From assembly GCA_017857175.1 (NCBI GenBank), contig JAFMDS010000007.1, positions 1 to 57,166 on the forward strand: DNA of 57,166 nt, written 5' to 3'. Shown here in pieces: positions 17,313 through 27,929 of this stretch (its first letter is position 1; every line of letters starts with the position of its first letter). A program made the translations under genes and the position numbers. Under the pieces are notes generated by a model. The model searched no databases. It had not been told where the DNA came from and saw nothing but the letters and a program-made list of their open reading frames with translations. This stretch comes from Candidatus Nanopelagicales bacterium. Lineage in GTDB: Bacteria > Actinomycetota > Actinomycetes > S36-B12.

Positions 17313-18203
17313 GTGACTGAAATAAAATCCCACGACAAGCGGCTGCTTATCGTTCACGCCCACCCAGACGATGAAACAATTGGTACCGGCGCGACCATGG
17401 CGAAATATGTCGCTGAAGGCGCACAGGTGACCCTCGTGACTTGCACTCTCGGCGAAGAAGGTGAGGTGCTGGTTCCTGACTTGGCTCACCTGGCGGCCGA
17501 TCAAAACGATGCCTTAGGAACCCATCGAATCGGCGAGCTCACCGACGCCATGGCGCTGCTTGGGGTCACGGATTTTCGTTTCCTTGGTGGGGCAGGCAAG
17601 TATCGTGATTCCGGCATGATGGGTGTGCCCAGCAATGACCGACCGGATTCATTTTGGCGGGCCGACCTCTTGGCAGCCGCTACTGACCTCTGCGAAATCA
17701 TTCGGGAGGTGCGACCTCAGGTCGTTGCAACATACGACGATTTTGGCGGCTATGGACATCCAGATCACATTCAGGCGCATCGGGTCACTCACTACGCCAT
17801 TTCTTTGGCCGAGAGCCCCAGCTTTCGCCCCGATCTTGGCCCTGCCTGGTCGCCGAGCAAGGTGTACTGGACGGCGTTCCCGCGTTCGCGCATGGTTGAG
17901 GGGATAAAGAAACTGCAAGAGGCAGGCGATGACAGTGAATTCGCAAACATGGATCCTGACAATCTGCCATTTGTGTGCGATGACGAACTCATAACGACTG
18001 CCATCGAAGGCAGTGCGTACATGGACGCCAAATACGCTGCCTTGGCGGCTCATAAAACTCAGATCACCGCGGAGAGTGGGTTTTTCGCCCTGTCCAACAA
18101 TCTGGGCATGGAAGTGTTCGCCACCGAGCACTTTCGTCTTGCACGAGGTAGCTCGCATCCATCTGGACAGTACGAGGATGACCTATTCGCAGGGCTTTCG
18201 TGA
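17313..18203 (+). CDS. mshB: Mycothiol deacetylase MshB
   Basis: 296 residues of the PIG-L/LmbE zinc deacetylase family. MshB removes acetate from GlcNAc-inositol in mycothiol biosynthesis. Metal-site motifs are HAHPDDE (15-21) and the later [10 protein letters not shown]; the long insert with FWRADLL and the C-terminal half match MshB rather than the amidase Mca. GTG 17313 follows a TACCCT -10 box by six bases. Downstream is a DUF6113-like membrane protein gene, the usual actinobacterial neighbour. Presence of mshB implies mycothiol as the main thiol, provided mshA, mshC and mshD are elsewhere. Confidence 0.9.
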   Translation: MTEIKSHDKRLLIVHAHPDDETIGTGATMAKYVAEGAQVTLVTCTLGEEGEVLVPDLAHLAADQNDALGTHRIGELTDAMALLGVTDFRFLGGAGKYRDSGMMGVPSNDRPDSFWRADLLAAATDLCEIIREVRPQVVATYDDFGGYGHPDHIQAHRVTHYAISLAESPSFRPDLGPAWSPSKVYWTAFPRSRMVEGIKKLQEAGDDSEFANMDPDNLPFVCDDELITTAIEGSAYMDAKYAALAAHKTQITAESGFFALSNNLGMEVFATEHFRLARGSSHPSGQYEDDLFAGLS

Positions 18204-18206
18204 GCG

Positions 18207-18620
18207 GTGAACTCTGTCCTTGGGAGAACTAGCGTTCTAGTCTCATTTGTTGTCTTGGGGTTGATTATTGGGATTTGTGGTGCCTTTTTTCAGGCTCACA
18301 GGTGGATCCCTGAACTTTTTGGTCGTTATCTCGTCATTCCATGGGGGACAATCATTCTTCTCGTTGTGTTGGTCCTGGTCACTCGAATGGCGACGGTAGC
18401 AACTGGCACGCGCTGGGGGGCTTGGCTTTTTGTCACAGGATGGCTGGCGTCCACGGTATTGCTGTCAGCCGATTCGCCGTCAGGGGACTTGGCCATCAGT
18501 TCGGGTGGCAGGCAATGGGTGTACCTCTTTGGCGGAATAATCGTGTGCACGGCTACAGCAACATTCCCTCCCCGCTTGGGCCGAGGAACCAAATCACAAC
18601 CTCCAGCGTCCATTTCATAA
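18207..18620 (+). CDS. DUF6113-like small membrane protein
   Basis: 137 residues with four predicted membrane helices: SVLVSFVVLGLIIGICGAFF, IPWGTIILLVVLVLV, GAWLFVTGWLASTVLL and WVYLFGGIIVCTATATF. Actinobacteria commonly carry a protein of this type just after mshB, and I place it in DUF6113 on that basis and on size. Its GTG lies four bases after the mshB stop, so the two are co-transcribed. Function is unknown. Confidence 0.7.
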   Translation: MNSVLGRTSVLVSFVVLGLIIGICGAFFQAHRWIPELFGRYLVIPWGTIILLVVLVLVTRMATVATGTRWGAWLFVTGWLASTVLLSADSPSGDLAISSGGRQWVYLFGGIIVCTATATFPPRLGRGTKSQPPASIS

Positions 18621-18716
18621 ATGGCAATTCGAATTGATGGAAGCATGTCGCTCAAGGGATAACCGCTCGTGGCTCTCTACCATGTGTGGACGGTCTCGCC
18701 GACAATATTTGCTGTC

Positions 18717-18746
18717 CAAGACGGAAATGCCCAAGACGGAAATGCC
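18717..18746. repeat. Perfect 15-bp tandem duplication in the vanW leader
   Basis: CAAGACGGAAATGCC occurs twice in immediate succession, and the second copy runs into the AAGGAG ribosome binding site of the next gene. The duplication lengthens the 5' leader. The 98 bases before it, after the DUF6113 gene, show no gene. Confidence 0.85.
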
Positions 18747-18759
18747 AAGGAGTGATTGA

Positions 18760-20571
18760 GTGTCCGAGCATCTGAAGATGCCCGAGCTGTCACGACAGAC
18801 CCTTGTCATAATCGGGGCCTGCATCGCGGCGATCGTGGTGGTCTTCCTCGGCGCATTTGTAGCCACGAAAGACGGTGTCCGAGCCGGAACCATGGTGGAC
18901 GGCATCAACTTGGGCGGGCTCAGTGAGGCCCAAGCGATCGCGGTTGTTGAGGAGACCTTGGGAGCAACATCAACAAAAAAGTTTGAAGTGGTTTCGGACG
19001 ATCAGGCCGTTGAGCTGCGGCCCGCAGCCGCAGGAATCGTGCTCAATGCTCAAGCGACGGTGGATCAGGGAATGGCTCGAGGCTTTAATCCTTTTACCGT
19101 CATCACAGACTTGATCGGATCACGTGAGATAGAACCCGTTATCGACGTGGACCCCGTTGCACTTGCTGACCAAGTGGCATCGATTGCTGAAACCTTCGAT
19201 GTTTTGCCCACCGAACCGGTATTAACCGTGATGGCGAAAAACATTTCTTTGTCGAAGGGCACTGAAGGCGTGACCGTTGACCAAGAGCAGTTGGCGCAAA
19301 CTCTGGTTGCCGCGGTGCTGGAACCTCGTGTTCCCATTGAGGCGCCGGTGACGACCGCTCCGCCGAGAGTTTCAGAGGAAGTCGCGCTAGCGGCTGAGAA
19401 ATTGGCTCAAAATGCTGTGGCCAACCCCGTGCGTGTCTCAGTCGATGGAGTGAACATCACAATTGAACCCAACGTCATTGCCCGAGCTTTGAGTTTTTCA
19501 CAGCAAGGAAGTCAATTATCTCCGGAACTTGATGGCGCCATTTTGCATGCATCAATTGCGAATGAACTCAAGGGAGCGGAAAAGCCGGGGCGTGATGCAA
19601 CTTTCAAAATCGTGAAAGGCTCTCCGGTCGTTGTGCCGTCAGTGGTTGGAACGGGTGTCTCCGACGCGAATTTAGCCACTTCAGTCCTAGGAGTCCTCGA
19701 TAACCCTGATCCAAATCGGTCAGTTGTGGTTCCCGTTGGCTCTCGTGACCCGGCACTCACTACGGAGGCAGCTCAACGGTTAGGCATCACCGAGAAAATT
19801 TCGAGTTTCACGCAGCAATTCCAGTATGCCGCATATCGAGTCACAAATATCGGTCAAGCGGCTGAGTACGTTAATGGGACGTTGTTGCTACCAGGTGAAA
19901 CATTTTCCATGAATGACACCATCAAAGAACGAACCGTAAAGAATGGTTACACGGTGGGGACAATTATCGGCCCGGGCGGAGTGTTTGAAGATGCACTGGG
20001 CGGCGGAGTATCTGCGGCGACTACCGCCGTTTGGACCGCAGCATTCTTTGCGGGTATGGAGAAAACGGATACGCGAGCACATTCGCTCTACATTTCCCGT
20101 TACCAACCAGGACTCGAGGCAACGGTTGCTTGGGGCATTTTTGATATGAAGTTCACCAATGACACTTCCAATGCGGTTTTCATCACCACGAAAATGACTA
20201 ACTCCTCCATGAAGGTAACTTTTTGGGGAACCAAACAGTTTGATGAAATCACGGCGGAGTTCGGCGAGCGCACAAATATTCGTGAGCCACAGCGAGTGGT
20301 AAATCGAACAAAAAAGTGCAAGCCCCAGGCAGGTATTCCGGGATTCACCATCACGGTGGATCGAGTGTTTAAGAATGATGGCGAGGTCGTTGAGCGGGAG
20401 CCCATGACGACGGTTTATCGAGCTGGACCGGAAATCGTGTGTAAGAAGCCGAAGAAGGACAAGCCCGTTGATGAAATAACGGGGGAGACCTTTGACAACA
20501 CGGTGGACCCCGATGTTGCACCAGCCTCCAGCCCCTCGGCGAGCTCAAAGCCCGAGAAAACCCAGAATTAG
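18760..20571 (+). CDS. VanW family membrane-anchored protein
   Basis: 603 residues. One N-terminal membrane helix (about 14-35) anchors an extracytoplasmic protein. Two PG-binding-4-like domains (about 40-170 and 215-330) are followed by the VanW domain (about 340-480), recognisable from GETFSMNDTIKERT and GGGVSAATTAVWTAAFFAG. The C-terminal tail is Lys/Pro/Ser-rich. VanW domains occur in surface proteins linked to peptidoglycan; activity is not established. AAGGAG lies 7 bases before GTG 18760. The gene ends by overlapping cysS, on the other strand, by four bases. Confidence 0.9.
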   Translation: MSEHLKMPELSRQTLVIIGACIAAIVVVFLGAFVATKDGVRAGTMVDGINLGGLSEAQAIAVVEETLGATSTKKFEVVSDDQAVELRPAAAGIVLNAQATVDQGMARGFNPFTVITDLIGSREIEPVIDVDPVALADQVASIAETFDVLPTEPVLTVMAKNISLSKGTEGVTVDQEQLAQTLVAAVLEPRVPIEAPVTTAPPRVSEEVALAAEKLAQNAVANPVRVSVDGVNITIEPNVIARALSFSQQGSQLSPELDGAILHASIANELKGAEKPGRDATFKIVKGSPVVVPSVVGTGVSDANLATSVLGVLDNPDPNRSVVVPVGSRDPALTTEAAQRLGITEKISSFTQQFQYAAYRVTNIGQAAEYVNGTLLLPGETFSMNDTIKERTVKNGYTVGTIIGPGGVFEDALGGGVSAATTAVWTAAFFAGMEKTDTRAHSLYISRYQPGLEATVAWGIFDMKFTNDTSNAVFITTKMTNSSMKVTFWGTKQFDEITAEFGERTNIREPQRVVNRTKKCKPQAGIPGFTITVDRVFKNDGEVVEREPMTTVYRAGPEIVCKKPKKDKPVDEITGETFDNTVDPDVAPASSPSASSKPEKTQN

Positions 20572-21983
20572 GTTGTAGTGACCTGCTGACCTTCGGCGTT
20601 ATCTGTCACAACAAATCCCAGCTCAAGAATCTGATCCCGCAGTAAGTCGCTAGCTGCCCAATCTTTATTTGCTCGAGCCTGCGCGCGCTGGTCCAGCAAT
20701 TGCGATACCGGAGCAGGAATGGTGAGGGTCTTGCCAATTTCGCGAGCCAGATCAAGGCCTAAAAGTGAATCGAGATGCACAAAAGTTTCGAACTTGGAAC
20801 CAGCGCTGACAGTGTCGTCCTTTTCAAGGTTGCGCAATTCGTTAATGGCCATAGGTGTATTGAGATCATCAAAAAATAGTTCAGTAAATCGCTCCACGAT
20901 TTTCTGAGCCATGGGCTCTGAAACTGAATGAGACCATTCATTAACTTTCGCGCGCCATTTATTGAGTTGGTCATTGGCAGCGGAGATGACATCCCAGGTT
21001 AGATTCATCTGGCTGCGATAGCGGTGCTGAAGAAATGCCAGACGCAAGGACAGCGGGTCAAATCCTCGCGCGATAACGTCTTCAACGAGAACGACATTGC
21101 CTGACGACTTACTCATTTTTCGATTTTCAAAGAGTAGATGTTCGGCGTGCACCCAATGTCCCACGACTTCACGCCCGGCCGCAGAGTTACTTTGCGCGCG
21201 TTCATCTTCATGATGCGGGAACCGCAGGTCGATCCCGCCAGTGTGTATGTCAATGGAGTCACCCAAGAGTTCAAGACTCATGGCGCTGCACTCGGTGTGC
21301 CAACCTGGAAACCCTCGACCCCAAGGCGTCTCCCAGGTCAATTGCGTTCGCTCTGCACCCGCACTCTTCCAGAGCGCCCAGTCGGCGTGGAAACGCTTTG
21401 CGCTCTCGCTGGTGTCGGCATCGAATTTGTGGCCAGGTTTGAGTTGGTCGAGTTTATTTCCACTGAGCGCACCGTAACCCGGAAAGGATTCCGCAGAAAA
21501 ATACACGGATTTGTCAGTCGCAATATAGGCATTGCCGCTGTCGATGAGCTGCTGAATCAAACTCACCATAGAGTCTATGGACTCACTCGCTTTTGGGTAG
21601 TTATCTGCTGGATAAATATTGAGTGCTCCAAGATCACGATGAAACCCAGCTTCGTAGTGAGCGGCGATCTCGAGCGCGGTCCGGCCCGTCTGGGCCGCTT
21701 GGGCCAGGACTTTGTCCTCGGTATCTCCTTGGCCCTCATCCACGTCGCCCAGGCCGCGATCATCGGCCATGTGGCCAACATCGGTGATATTTTGAACCAC
21801 CTGGGTGCGGTAGCCCTGGAATCGAAGGCCTCGGGCAATGAGATCAGTGACTAAGAACGTCCGCATGTTGCCGACATGAGCGTCGCGGTAGACGGTTGGC
21901 CCGCAGGCATAAATTCGGGCGAACTCGGGATGGACTGTTTTTACGGTTCGTACCTCTCTGGTCATGGTGTCGTAGAGGCGCAT
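20568..21983 (-). CDS. cysS: Cysteinyl-tRNA synthetase
   Basis: 471 residues, class I synthetase charging tRNA-Cys. The HIGH motif is HVGN (36-39) within CGPTVYRDAHVGN, and KMSKS is at 289-293. Zinc ligands match Cys27, Cys232, His257 and Glu261. The C-terminal anticodon-binding helices are present. The sequence does not have the ITPYDATHLGHA signature of the paralogous mycothiol ligase MshC, so despite the mshB neighbour this is a CysS. The start is leaderless (TAGAGT then six bases then ATG). The 197 bases between it and fdxA hold divergent promoters only. Confidence 0.93.
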   Translation of the reverse strand: MRLYDTMTREVRTVKTVHPEFARIYACGPTVYRDAHVGNMRTFLVTDLIARGLRFQGYRTQVVQNITDVGHMADDRGLGDVDEGQGDTEDKVLAQAAQTGRTALEIAAHYEAGFHRDLGALNIYPADNYPKASESIDSMVSLIQQLIDSGNAYIATDKSVYFSAESFPGYGALSGNKLDQLKPGHKFDADTSESAKRFHADWALWKSAGAERTQLTWETPWGRGFPGWHTECSAMSLELLGDSIDIHTGGIDLRFPHHEDERAQSNSAAGREVVGHWVHAEHLLFENRKMSKSSGNVVLVEDVIARGFDPLSLRLAFLQHRYRSQMNLTWDVISAANDQLNKWRAKVNEWSHSVSEPMAQKIVERFTELFFDDLNTPMAINELRNLEKDDTVSAGSKFETFVHLDSLLGLDLAREIGKTLTIPAPVSQLLDQRAQARANKDWAASDLLRDQILELGFVVTDNAEGQQVTTT

Positions 21984-21989
21984 GTCCCA

Positions 21990-21995
21990 ACTCTA
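21990..21995 (-). promoter_or_regulatory. -10 box TAGAGT, leaderless cysS
   Basis: On the reverse strand TAGAGT ends six bases before ATG 21983 with no ribosome binding site between. Confidence 0.6.
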
Positions 21996-22180
21996 AAGGC
22001 AGGGGCAAAAACGGCACGCGCGAGTTCTGACGGTACGTCGGTCGTGCATTGGGCGGGCGGAATGTGTAAGTTGAGCACGCACGTACCCGCACATCACGGA
22101 ATTCGTTTCGATTTGGTCAATTTCCTTGTGGCCATAACTGCTGAAACCTCACCGTGAACCTAGGCTAATTGGAGGCGATG

Positions 22181-22507
22181 GTGACCTACGTCATCACTTT
22201 TCCCTGTGTAGATCTCAAAGATAAGTCTTGCATTGAAGAATGCCCCGTGGACTGCATCTATGAAGGCGACCGGATGCTCTACATCCAGCCTGATGAATGC
22301 GTTGATTGCGGAGCCTGTGAGCCCGTGTGCCCGGTTGAGGCCATCTACTACGAAGACGATGTTCCTTCAGAGTGGAAGGACTACACCGCCGCCAATGCTG
22401 AGTTTTTTGCTGAACTGGGTTCGCCCGGTGGGGCTTCCAAACTTGAAGGTCAAAAATTTGATGCGCCGCTGTTGGCAAGTGTGCCACCCCAGACGCACGA
22501 CGAATAG
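22181..22507 (+). CDS. fdxA: 7Fe-8S ferredoxin FdxA
   Basis: 108 residues, electron carrier with one 3Fe-4S and one 4Fe-4S cluster. Cys9, Cys17 and Cys50 fit the 3Fe-4S site and Cys21, Cys40, Cys43 and Cys46 the 4Fe-4S site; Cys25 is extra, as is usual in the family. I choose GTG 22181 because it gives the family N-terminus MTYVI and puts GGAGG five bases upstream; ATG 22178 would leave only two. TAGGCT at 22161 is a likely -10 box. It is followed closely by dapC, as in other actinobacteria. Confidence 0.95.
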   Translation: MTYVITFPCVDLKDKSCIEECPVDCIYEGDRMLYIQPDECVDCGACEPVCPVEAIYYEDDVPSEWKDYTAANAEFFAELGSPGGASKLEGQKFDAPLLASVPPQTHDE

Positions 22508-22521
22508 GTCACAAACCTCTG

Positions 22522-23613
22522 GTGGAAGTAAATCGTTGGTCAATGCTCCCGGATTTTCCCTGGGACACCTTGGCGCCATATGTGAAAAAGGCGCGTGAGC
22601 ATCCCGGTGGAGCTATCGACCTATCTGTCGGCACTCCAGTTGACCCCACGCCAGAAGTTGTCGTGCGCGCGCTACAGGCCCATGCAAATGCGCCGGGTTA
22701 TCCCACGACCATCGGTATTCCTGAATTAGGTGAGAGCGTCCTTAAATGGGCACATAACGTTCTGAACGCTCCCAGGGATACCGCATTTTTGCCGACTATC
22801 GGCTCCAAGGAAATTGTCGCGGGTCTGCCAAATCTGTTGGGATTTGGACCGGGTGACACGATAGTTATTCCTGAGATCGCGTACCCCACGTACGCGGTGG
22901 GAGTCATCGCAACAGGGGCAAACCTCACTGTCACCGATTTTCCGGAATCTGTTGAGCAACCAGTTTCCATGGTCTGGCTTAATTCACCGAGTAATCCAAC
23001 CGGGGCTGTTCTCAGTGAGGATCGGCTGCGAGAAATTATTACCTGGGCCCAGTCAAACGGTGTAATAGTGGTCAGTGATGAGTGCTATTTCGAACTTGGT
23101 TGGGACCAAGCCCCAACTTCAATTCTCGATGTCGCGGTAAACGGTGGGGACCTAACGGGGCTACTTGCAGTTCATTCACTTTCCAAGCGTTCCAATATGG
23201 CTGGGTACCGTTTCGGTTTCATTGCTGGAGATGCTGAATTGACCTCTCGGCTTCTGGGGATTCGCAAGCATTTGGGCATGATGGTGCCCACTTTTGTGCA
23301 GCATGCGGCGATTGCGGCATATCGTGATGACCGCGAAATAATTACCCAACGTGAGCGTTATCAAGCCCGCCGCGAAATTCTTCGGAGCGCATTTGACGCA
23401 GTTGGGTTTGATATTCGTCACAGTGAGGCGGGTCTTTACCTGTGGGCAACACGGGGATCTGACTGTTGGGAAAGTGTGGCCGAACTTGCTGAGTTGGGAA
23501 TTGTTGCTACCCCGGGTGCTTTCTATGGGGAAAAAGGTGTGAATTTCATCAGGATTGCATTAACAGCAACTGATGCTGATGTTGCTAAAGCCGCACATCG
23601 ACTCAATTCATAA
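22522..23613 (+). CDS. dapC: Succinyldiaminopimelate aminotransferase DapC
   Basis: 363 residues, class I/II PLP aminotransferase that makes N-succinyl-LL-diaminopimelate from the 6-oxo precursor in lysine and peptidoglycan synthesis. Actinobacterial DapC features are PDFPWDTLAPY at the N-terminus, DLSVGTPVDPTP, NSPSNPTG and the PLP lysine in LSKRSNMAGYRFGF. The GTG start lies 14 bases after the fdxA stop; ATG 22543 is an alternative but would remove family residues. dapD and dapE lie 1.3 kb downstream with gltA between. Confidence 0.93.
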   Translation: MEVNRWSMLPDFPWDTLAPYVKKAREHPGGAIDLSVGTPVDPTPEVVVRALQAHANAPGYPTTIGIPELGESVLKWAHNVLNAPRDTAFLPTIGSKEIVAGLPNLLGFGPGDTIVIPEIAYPTYAVGVIATGANLTVTDFPESVEQPVSMVWLNSPSNPTGAVLSEDRLREIITWAQSNGVIVVSDECYFELGWDQAPTSILDVAVNGGDLTGLLAVHSLSKRSNMAGYRFGFIAGDAELTSRLLGIRKHLGMMVPTFVQHAAIAAYRDDREIITQRERYQARREILRSAFDAVGFDIRHSEAGLYLWATRGSDCWESVAELAELGIVATPGAFYGEKGVNFIRIALTATDADVAKAAHRLNS

Positions 23614-23660
23614 ACGTCTCACTGTGCGGAGGTGGATTTTCTCTCGCACCCGAATGTGGG

Positions 23661-23666
23661 TACGCT
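23661..23666 (+). promoter_or_regulatory. -10 box TACGCT, leaderless gltA
   Basis: TACGCT ends six bases before GTG 23673. The intervening CAGAAG is not in a position to act as a ribosome binding site. Confidence 0.6.
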
Positions 23667-23672
23667 CAGAAG

Positions 23673-24944
<1,272 letters not shown>

Positions 24945-24967
24945 GCATCGCCAGGATTTGGTTCGCA

Positions 24968-25894
24968 CTAGTGCAGTGCTGAGTTAAGCCCGCCCCACGT
25001 TCCTGTGCGTGCGACGACTTCGACGCCACCAGTTTGTGAGTTACGTCGAAAAAGAAGGTCAGGGACACCTGAGAGTTCACGCGCCTTGACAACCGTGGAA
25101 TCAGGAAGTTGCACCTTTGTCCCGGCGGTCACGTACAGTCCGGCTTCGACAACACAGCGATCACCCAGCGAAATGCCGATACCAGCATTGGCGCCGATCA
25201 AACATTCAGATCCAACGGTGATCATTTCCTGACCGCCACCGGAGAGGGTGCCCATGATTGATGCTCCGCCGCCAATATCTGAGCCCTCCCCCACGATCAC
25301 GCCTGCGGAGATTCTTCCCTCAACCATTGAGGTGCCCAGAGTTCCGGCGTTGAAGTTGACGAATCCTTCATGCATGACCACGGTGCCAGTTGCAAGATGG
25401 GCACCGAGGCGAACGCGATCAGCGTCCGCGATTCGAACGCCACTCGGAGTGACGTAATCAACCATGCGAGGAAACCTGTCGATTCCTAGCACCGTGAGTT
25501 GTCGGCCGCGTGCGCGAGCTCGCAAACGAATCTCGGTTATTCGCTCAACTGGGACTGGACCGATGTTGGTCCACGCCACCAGGTTGAGAATGCCGAAGAT
25601 TCCATCCATATTGATGGACCTCGGTGGCGTGAGCCGGTGAGAGAGCAGGTGAAGGCGCAGGTATGCATCGGCGGCGTCCATGGGCGGCGCAGCTAAATCG
25701 GCGATCACCGTTCTTATACCGGTGACATTTACTCCACGGAGCTCGTCATGGACTGCGGCAGCATCAAGTCCGGGAACATCATGCGGTGATTCACCGAGAG
25801 TTGGATTGGGATACCACACGTCTAAGAGTGTGTCCCCCGAATAGGTGGCCAAGCCCAGCGCGCTTGCAGGTCCCGCGATTTTTGTGTCAGTCAC
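24968..25894 (-). CDS. dapD: Tetrahydrodipicolinate N-succinyltransferase DapD
   Basis: 308 residues of the actinobacterial DapD type, which transfers succinyl from succinyl-CoA to tetrahydrodipicolinate. After an N-terminal domain with [15 protein letters not shown] and the [18 protein letters not shown] stretch comes a left-handed beta-helix of hexapeptide repeats, for example [22 protein letters not shown]. The start GTG 25894 (family N-terminus with [11 protein letters not shown]) follows TACGGT by six bases; a longer frame to 25945 would overlap dapE regulatory sequence. It is divergent from dapE. Confidence 0.93.
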   Translation of the reverse strand: MTDTKIAGPASALGLATYSGDTLLDVWYPNPTLGESPHDVPGLDAAAVHDELRGVNVTGIRTVIADLAAPPMDAADAYLRLHLLSHRLTPPRSINMDGIFGILNLVAWTNIGPVPVERITEIRLRARARGRQLTVLGIDRFPRMVDYVTPSGVRIADADRVRLGAHLATGTVVMHEGFVNFNAGTLGTSMVEGRISAGVIVGEGSDIGGGASIMGTLSGGGQEMITVGSECLIGANAGIGISLGDRCVVEAGLYVTAGTKVQLPDSTVVKARELSGVPDLLFRRNSQTGGVEVVARTGTWGGLNSALH

Positions 25895-25900
25895 CGGACT

Positions 25901-25906
25901 ACCGTA
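25901..25906 (-). promoter_or_regulatory. -10 box TACGGT, leaderless dapD
   Basis: On the reverse strand TACGGT ends six bases before GTG 25894. Only 50 bases separate the dapD and dapE start codons. Confidence 0.55.
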
Positions 25907-25944
25907 TCCACGTGGGTGAAATTGATCAGAAGGTGTCACTACCA

Positions 25945-26994
25945 ATGGACCGCGAGTTGGCTGAGTTGACGGCTGCGCTCATTGACATTCCAAGTGAATC
26001 GCATAATGAAGAGGTACTCGCGGACGCAGTTGAGCAGGCGCTCAAGAACGCCAAGCACCTGAGTGTGCATCGGATTGGGAATAACGTTATTGCTACAAAT
26101 CACAATGACCAGGGAGTGCGCGTCATCCTGGCAGGACACCTAGACACTGTGCCGGCCAACAGCAATCTCCCAAGCAGGATTGACCAGGGGCGCGTTTTTG
26201 GCTTGGGAGCCTGTGACATGAAAGGTGGGGTTGCCATTGCCTTGCATTTGGCAACGCAGGTGGCCAGCCCGTCGGTTGACGTCACTTATATTTTCTATGA
26301 AGCTGAAGAGGTTGCCGCAGAATTCAATGGTTTGGGACGCATTGCTCGCGTGGCGCCGGAATTCTTGCAAGCTGACTTTGCTGTTTTGATGGAACCAAGT
26401 AATGGGAACATTGAAGCAGGCTGCCAAGGAACGATCCGAGTTCAGGTGAGGACGCATGGGGAGCGAGCGCACAGCGCCAGAAGTTGGATGGGTCAGAACG
26501 CCATTCACCAGGCCCGGGAAATTTTAGAAATTCTTGATTCATATGAACCAGCGCGAATCGTAATCGATGGTTTGGAATATCGAGAAGGGCTTAATGCGGT
26601 TGGTATCGAGGGTGGAGTCGCGGGCAATGTAATCCCCGATCGCTGTGTTGTGACAATCAATTATCGATTTGCACCAGATAAGAGCGTCGAGCAGGCGATC
26701 GATCACGTGGTGAATCTTTTCAGCGACTTTGATGTGGATGTCACTGACAAAGCGCCGGCTGCCGCGCCTGGTCTAAGCCAACCGATTGCTCAGGATTTTC
26801 TCCGTGCAACAGGTGCACTTGTTGCGCCAAAGTTTGGTTGGACAGATGTTGCTCGCTTCGCGGAAATGAAAACCCCGGCCGTGAATTATGGGCCGGGGGA
26901 TCCATCACTTGCTCACTCACAGGGAGAGTTTGTTTTGATCGACGAGGTCAATCAAGTCGCCCAAACGCTAGAAGCCTGGTTGGCGCGCGCCTAG
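25945..26994 (+). CDS. dapE: Succinyl-diaminopimelate desuccinylase DapE
   Basis: 349 residues, M20 family dinuclear zinc hydrolase releasing succinate and LL-diaminopimelate. Metal ligands are in AGHLDTVPA (His), ACDMKGGVA (Asp) and YEAEEVA (catalytic Glu and ligand Glu), EPSNG and the final His of LAHSQGEF. The dimerisation lid lies in the middle (about 175-290). I prefer ATG 25945, which has AGAAGGTG about nine bases upstream; GTG 25933 is possible. With dapC and dapD it completes the succinylase branch in one locus. Confidence 0.94.
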   Translation: MDRELAELTAALIDIPSESHNEEVLADAVEQALKNAKHLSVHRIGNNVIATNHNDQGVRVILAGHLDTVPANSNLPSRIDQGRVFGLGACDMKGGVAIALHLATQVASPSVDVTYIFYEAEEVAAEFNGLGRIARVAPEFLQADFAVLMEPSNGNIEAGCQGTIRVQVRTHGERAHSARSWMGQNAIHQAREILEILDSYEPARIVIDGLEYREGLNAVGIEGGVAGNVIPDRCVVTINYRFAPDKSVEQAIDHVVNLFSDFDVDVTDKAPAAAPGLSQPIAQDFLRATGALVAPKFGWTDVARFAEMKTPAVNYGPGDPSLAHSQGEFVLIDEVNQVAQTLEAWLARA

Positions 26995-27001
26995 TGAACG
27001 A

Positions 27002-27544
27002 TTAACTCTTTACTGCCTCGACATCCAGTTCAATTTTCACGGTGTCTCCAACGAGCACGCCACCAGTTTCAAGCGCCGTGTTCCAGGTCAGGCCGAAGTC
27101 TTTGCGGCTGATTTCAGTCGAGCCTTCGAAACCAATTCGGATGCCGCCCCATGGATCGGTGCTGACGCCCATGAGTTCGAATGTCACAGGGATACTCTTG
27201 CTGGTTCCACGGACTGTCATGTCGCCGGTCACGTCAAAGGTTTCGCCGTTGGCGGTCACCGATGTTGATGTGAAGGTCAGTGTCGGAAAACTTTCAACGT
27301 CGAGAAAGTCTGCGCTCTTGAGATGCGCATCGCGATCGTCACTGCGAGTGGTGATGGATTCGGTCATGATGGTGAGCTCCGCACTCGACTTCGAAGGATC
27401 CTCACCGTCGAGGACAAAAGTTCCGGTGAAGTTGGTGAAAGTTCCGCGGACCTTGGCAACCATTGCGTGGCGAGCAGAGAATCCAATGTTGGTGTGCGAG
27501 GGGTCAATGACCCAGGTTCCTGTTGTGTTGGCTAATTCTGACAT
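27002..27544 (-). CDS. YceI family protein
   Basis: 180 residues of the YceI lipocalin-like fold, which binds isoprenoid or other apolar ligands. The family signature is GTWVIDPSHTNIGFSARHAMVAKVRGTF with later RDAHLKSADFLDVESFPTLTFTS. There is no signal peptide, as in many actinobacterial members, so it is cytoplasmic. AAGGAG lies six bases before ATG 27544. A 12-base inverted repeat, 29 bases upstream of the ATG, looks like a MarR-type operator. It is convergent with dapE, 7 bases apart. Confidence 0.92.
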   Translation of the reverse strand: MSELANTTGTWVIDPSHTNIGFSARHAMVAKVRGTFTNFTGTFVLDGEDPSKSSAELTIMTESITTRSDDRDAHLKSADFLDVESFPTLTFTSTSVTANGETFDVTGDMTVRGTSKSIPVTFELMGVSTDPWGGIRIGFEGSTEISRKDFGLTWNTALETGGVLVGDTVKIELDVEAVKS

Positions 27545-27573
27545 GGATGCTCCTTGGTGTTGTGAGAAAATAA

Positions 27574-27585
27574 TTGAATGTTCAA
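27574..27585. promoter_or_regulatory. Inverted repeat TTGAATGTTCAA upstream of yceI gene
   Basis: TTGAA and TTCAA separated by two bases form a MarR-like operator in the yceI promoter region. YceI genes are often under MarR-type repressors responding to redox or phenolic signals; no such gene is in the window. Confidence 0.4.
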
Positions 27586-27646
27586 CTAACTCTACTCGTG
27601 CCTCTGCCGACTGTCGCATTGGGTCAATTCGTGATGGACTAGGGCA

Positions 27647-27892
27647 GTGACATTCCTTTTTGTGGTGATCGCCATCGTGATAATCGCCGTGGTAGCACTC
27701 GCGATCACTGGGAAGTTAGCACCGTTCACGGGCCTAGAAAATTCTGGAGATCATGTGCCCGAGAGAAACTTGGCAGGTGAACCCACATTCGATGTCACAT
27801 TACGTGGGTATCGCATGGATGAAGTCGATCAAAAGATCCAGGAAATGCAAGGAATTATTGATGCCCTAAAAGCTGACAAACTTTCTGGCTGA
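27647..27892 (+). CDS. DivIVA-domain small membrane protein
   Basis: 81 residues. An N-terminal membrane helix (TFLFVVIAIVIIAVVALAI) is followed by a short DivIVA-type motif: FDVTLRGYRMDEVDQKIQEMQ. In mycobacteria a protein of this build lies between folP/gpgS and DUF3117, a position matched here although folP and gpgS are absent. It may help place cell-wall enzymes, but no function is shown. The GTG start lacks both a good ribosome binding site and a leaderless box. Confidence 0.75.
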   Translation: MTFLFVVIAIVIIAVVALAITGKLAPFTGLENSGDHVPERNLAGEPTFDVTLRGYRMDEVDQKIQEMQGIIDALKADKLSG

Positions 27893-27929
27893 ACTCACAG
27901 CAGGATACAGCGACTAAAAAAGGAAAATT

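Noticed and set aside
17649-18158. Open frame of 169 codons opposite mshB
   Set aside because: Antisense to conserved MshB motifs, no recognisable domain.
21138-21854. Long open frame of 238 codons on the forward strand
   Set aside because: It lies antisense within cysS, has no family features or ribosome binding site and follows from codon bias of the real gene.
20568-21983. Mycothiol ligase MshC instead of CysS
   Set aside because: The N-terminal motif is CGPTVYRDAHVGN, not the ITPYDATHLGHA form of MshC, and the C-terminal anticodon-binding part of a true synthetase is present.
27042-27650. Open frame of 202 codons opposite the yceI gene
   Set aside because: Fully antisense to a clear YceI gene; low-complexity Ser/Val/Thr composition typical of a shadow frame.
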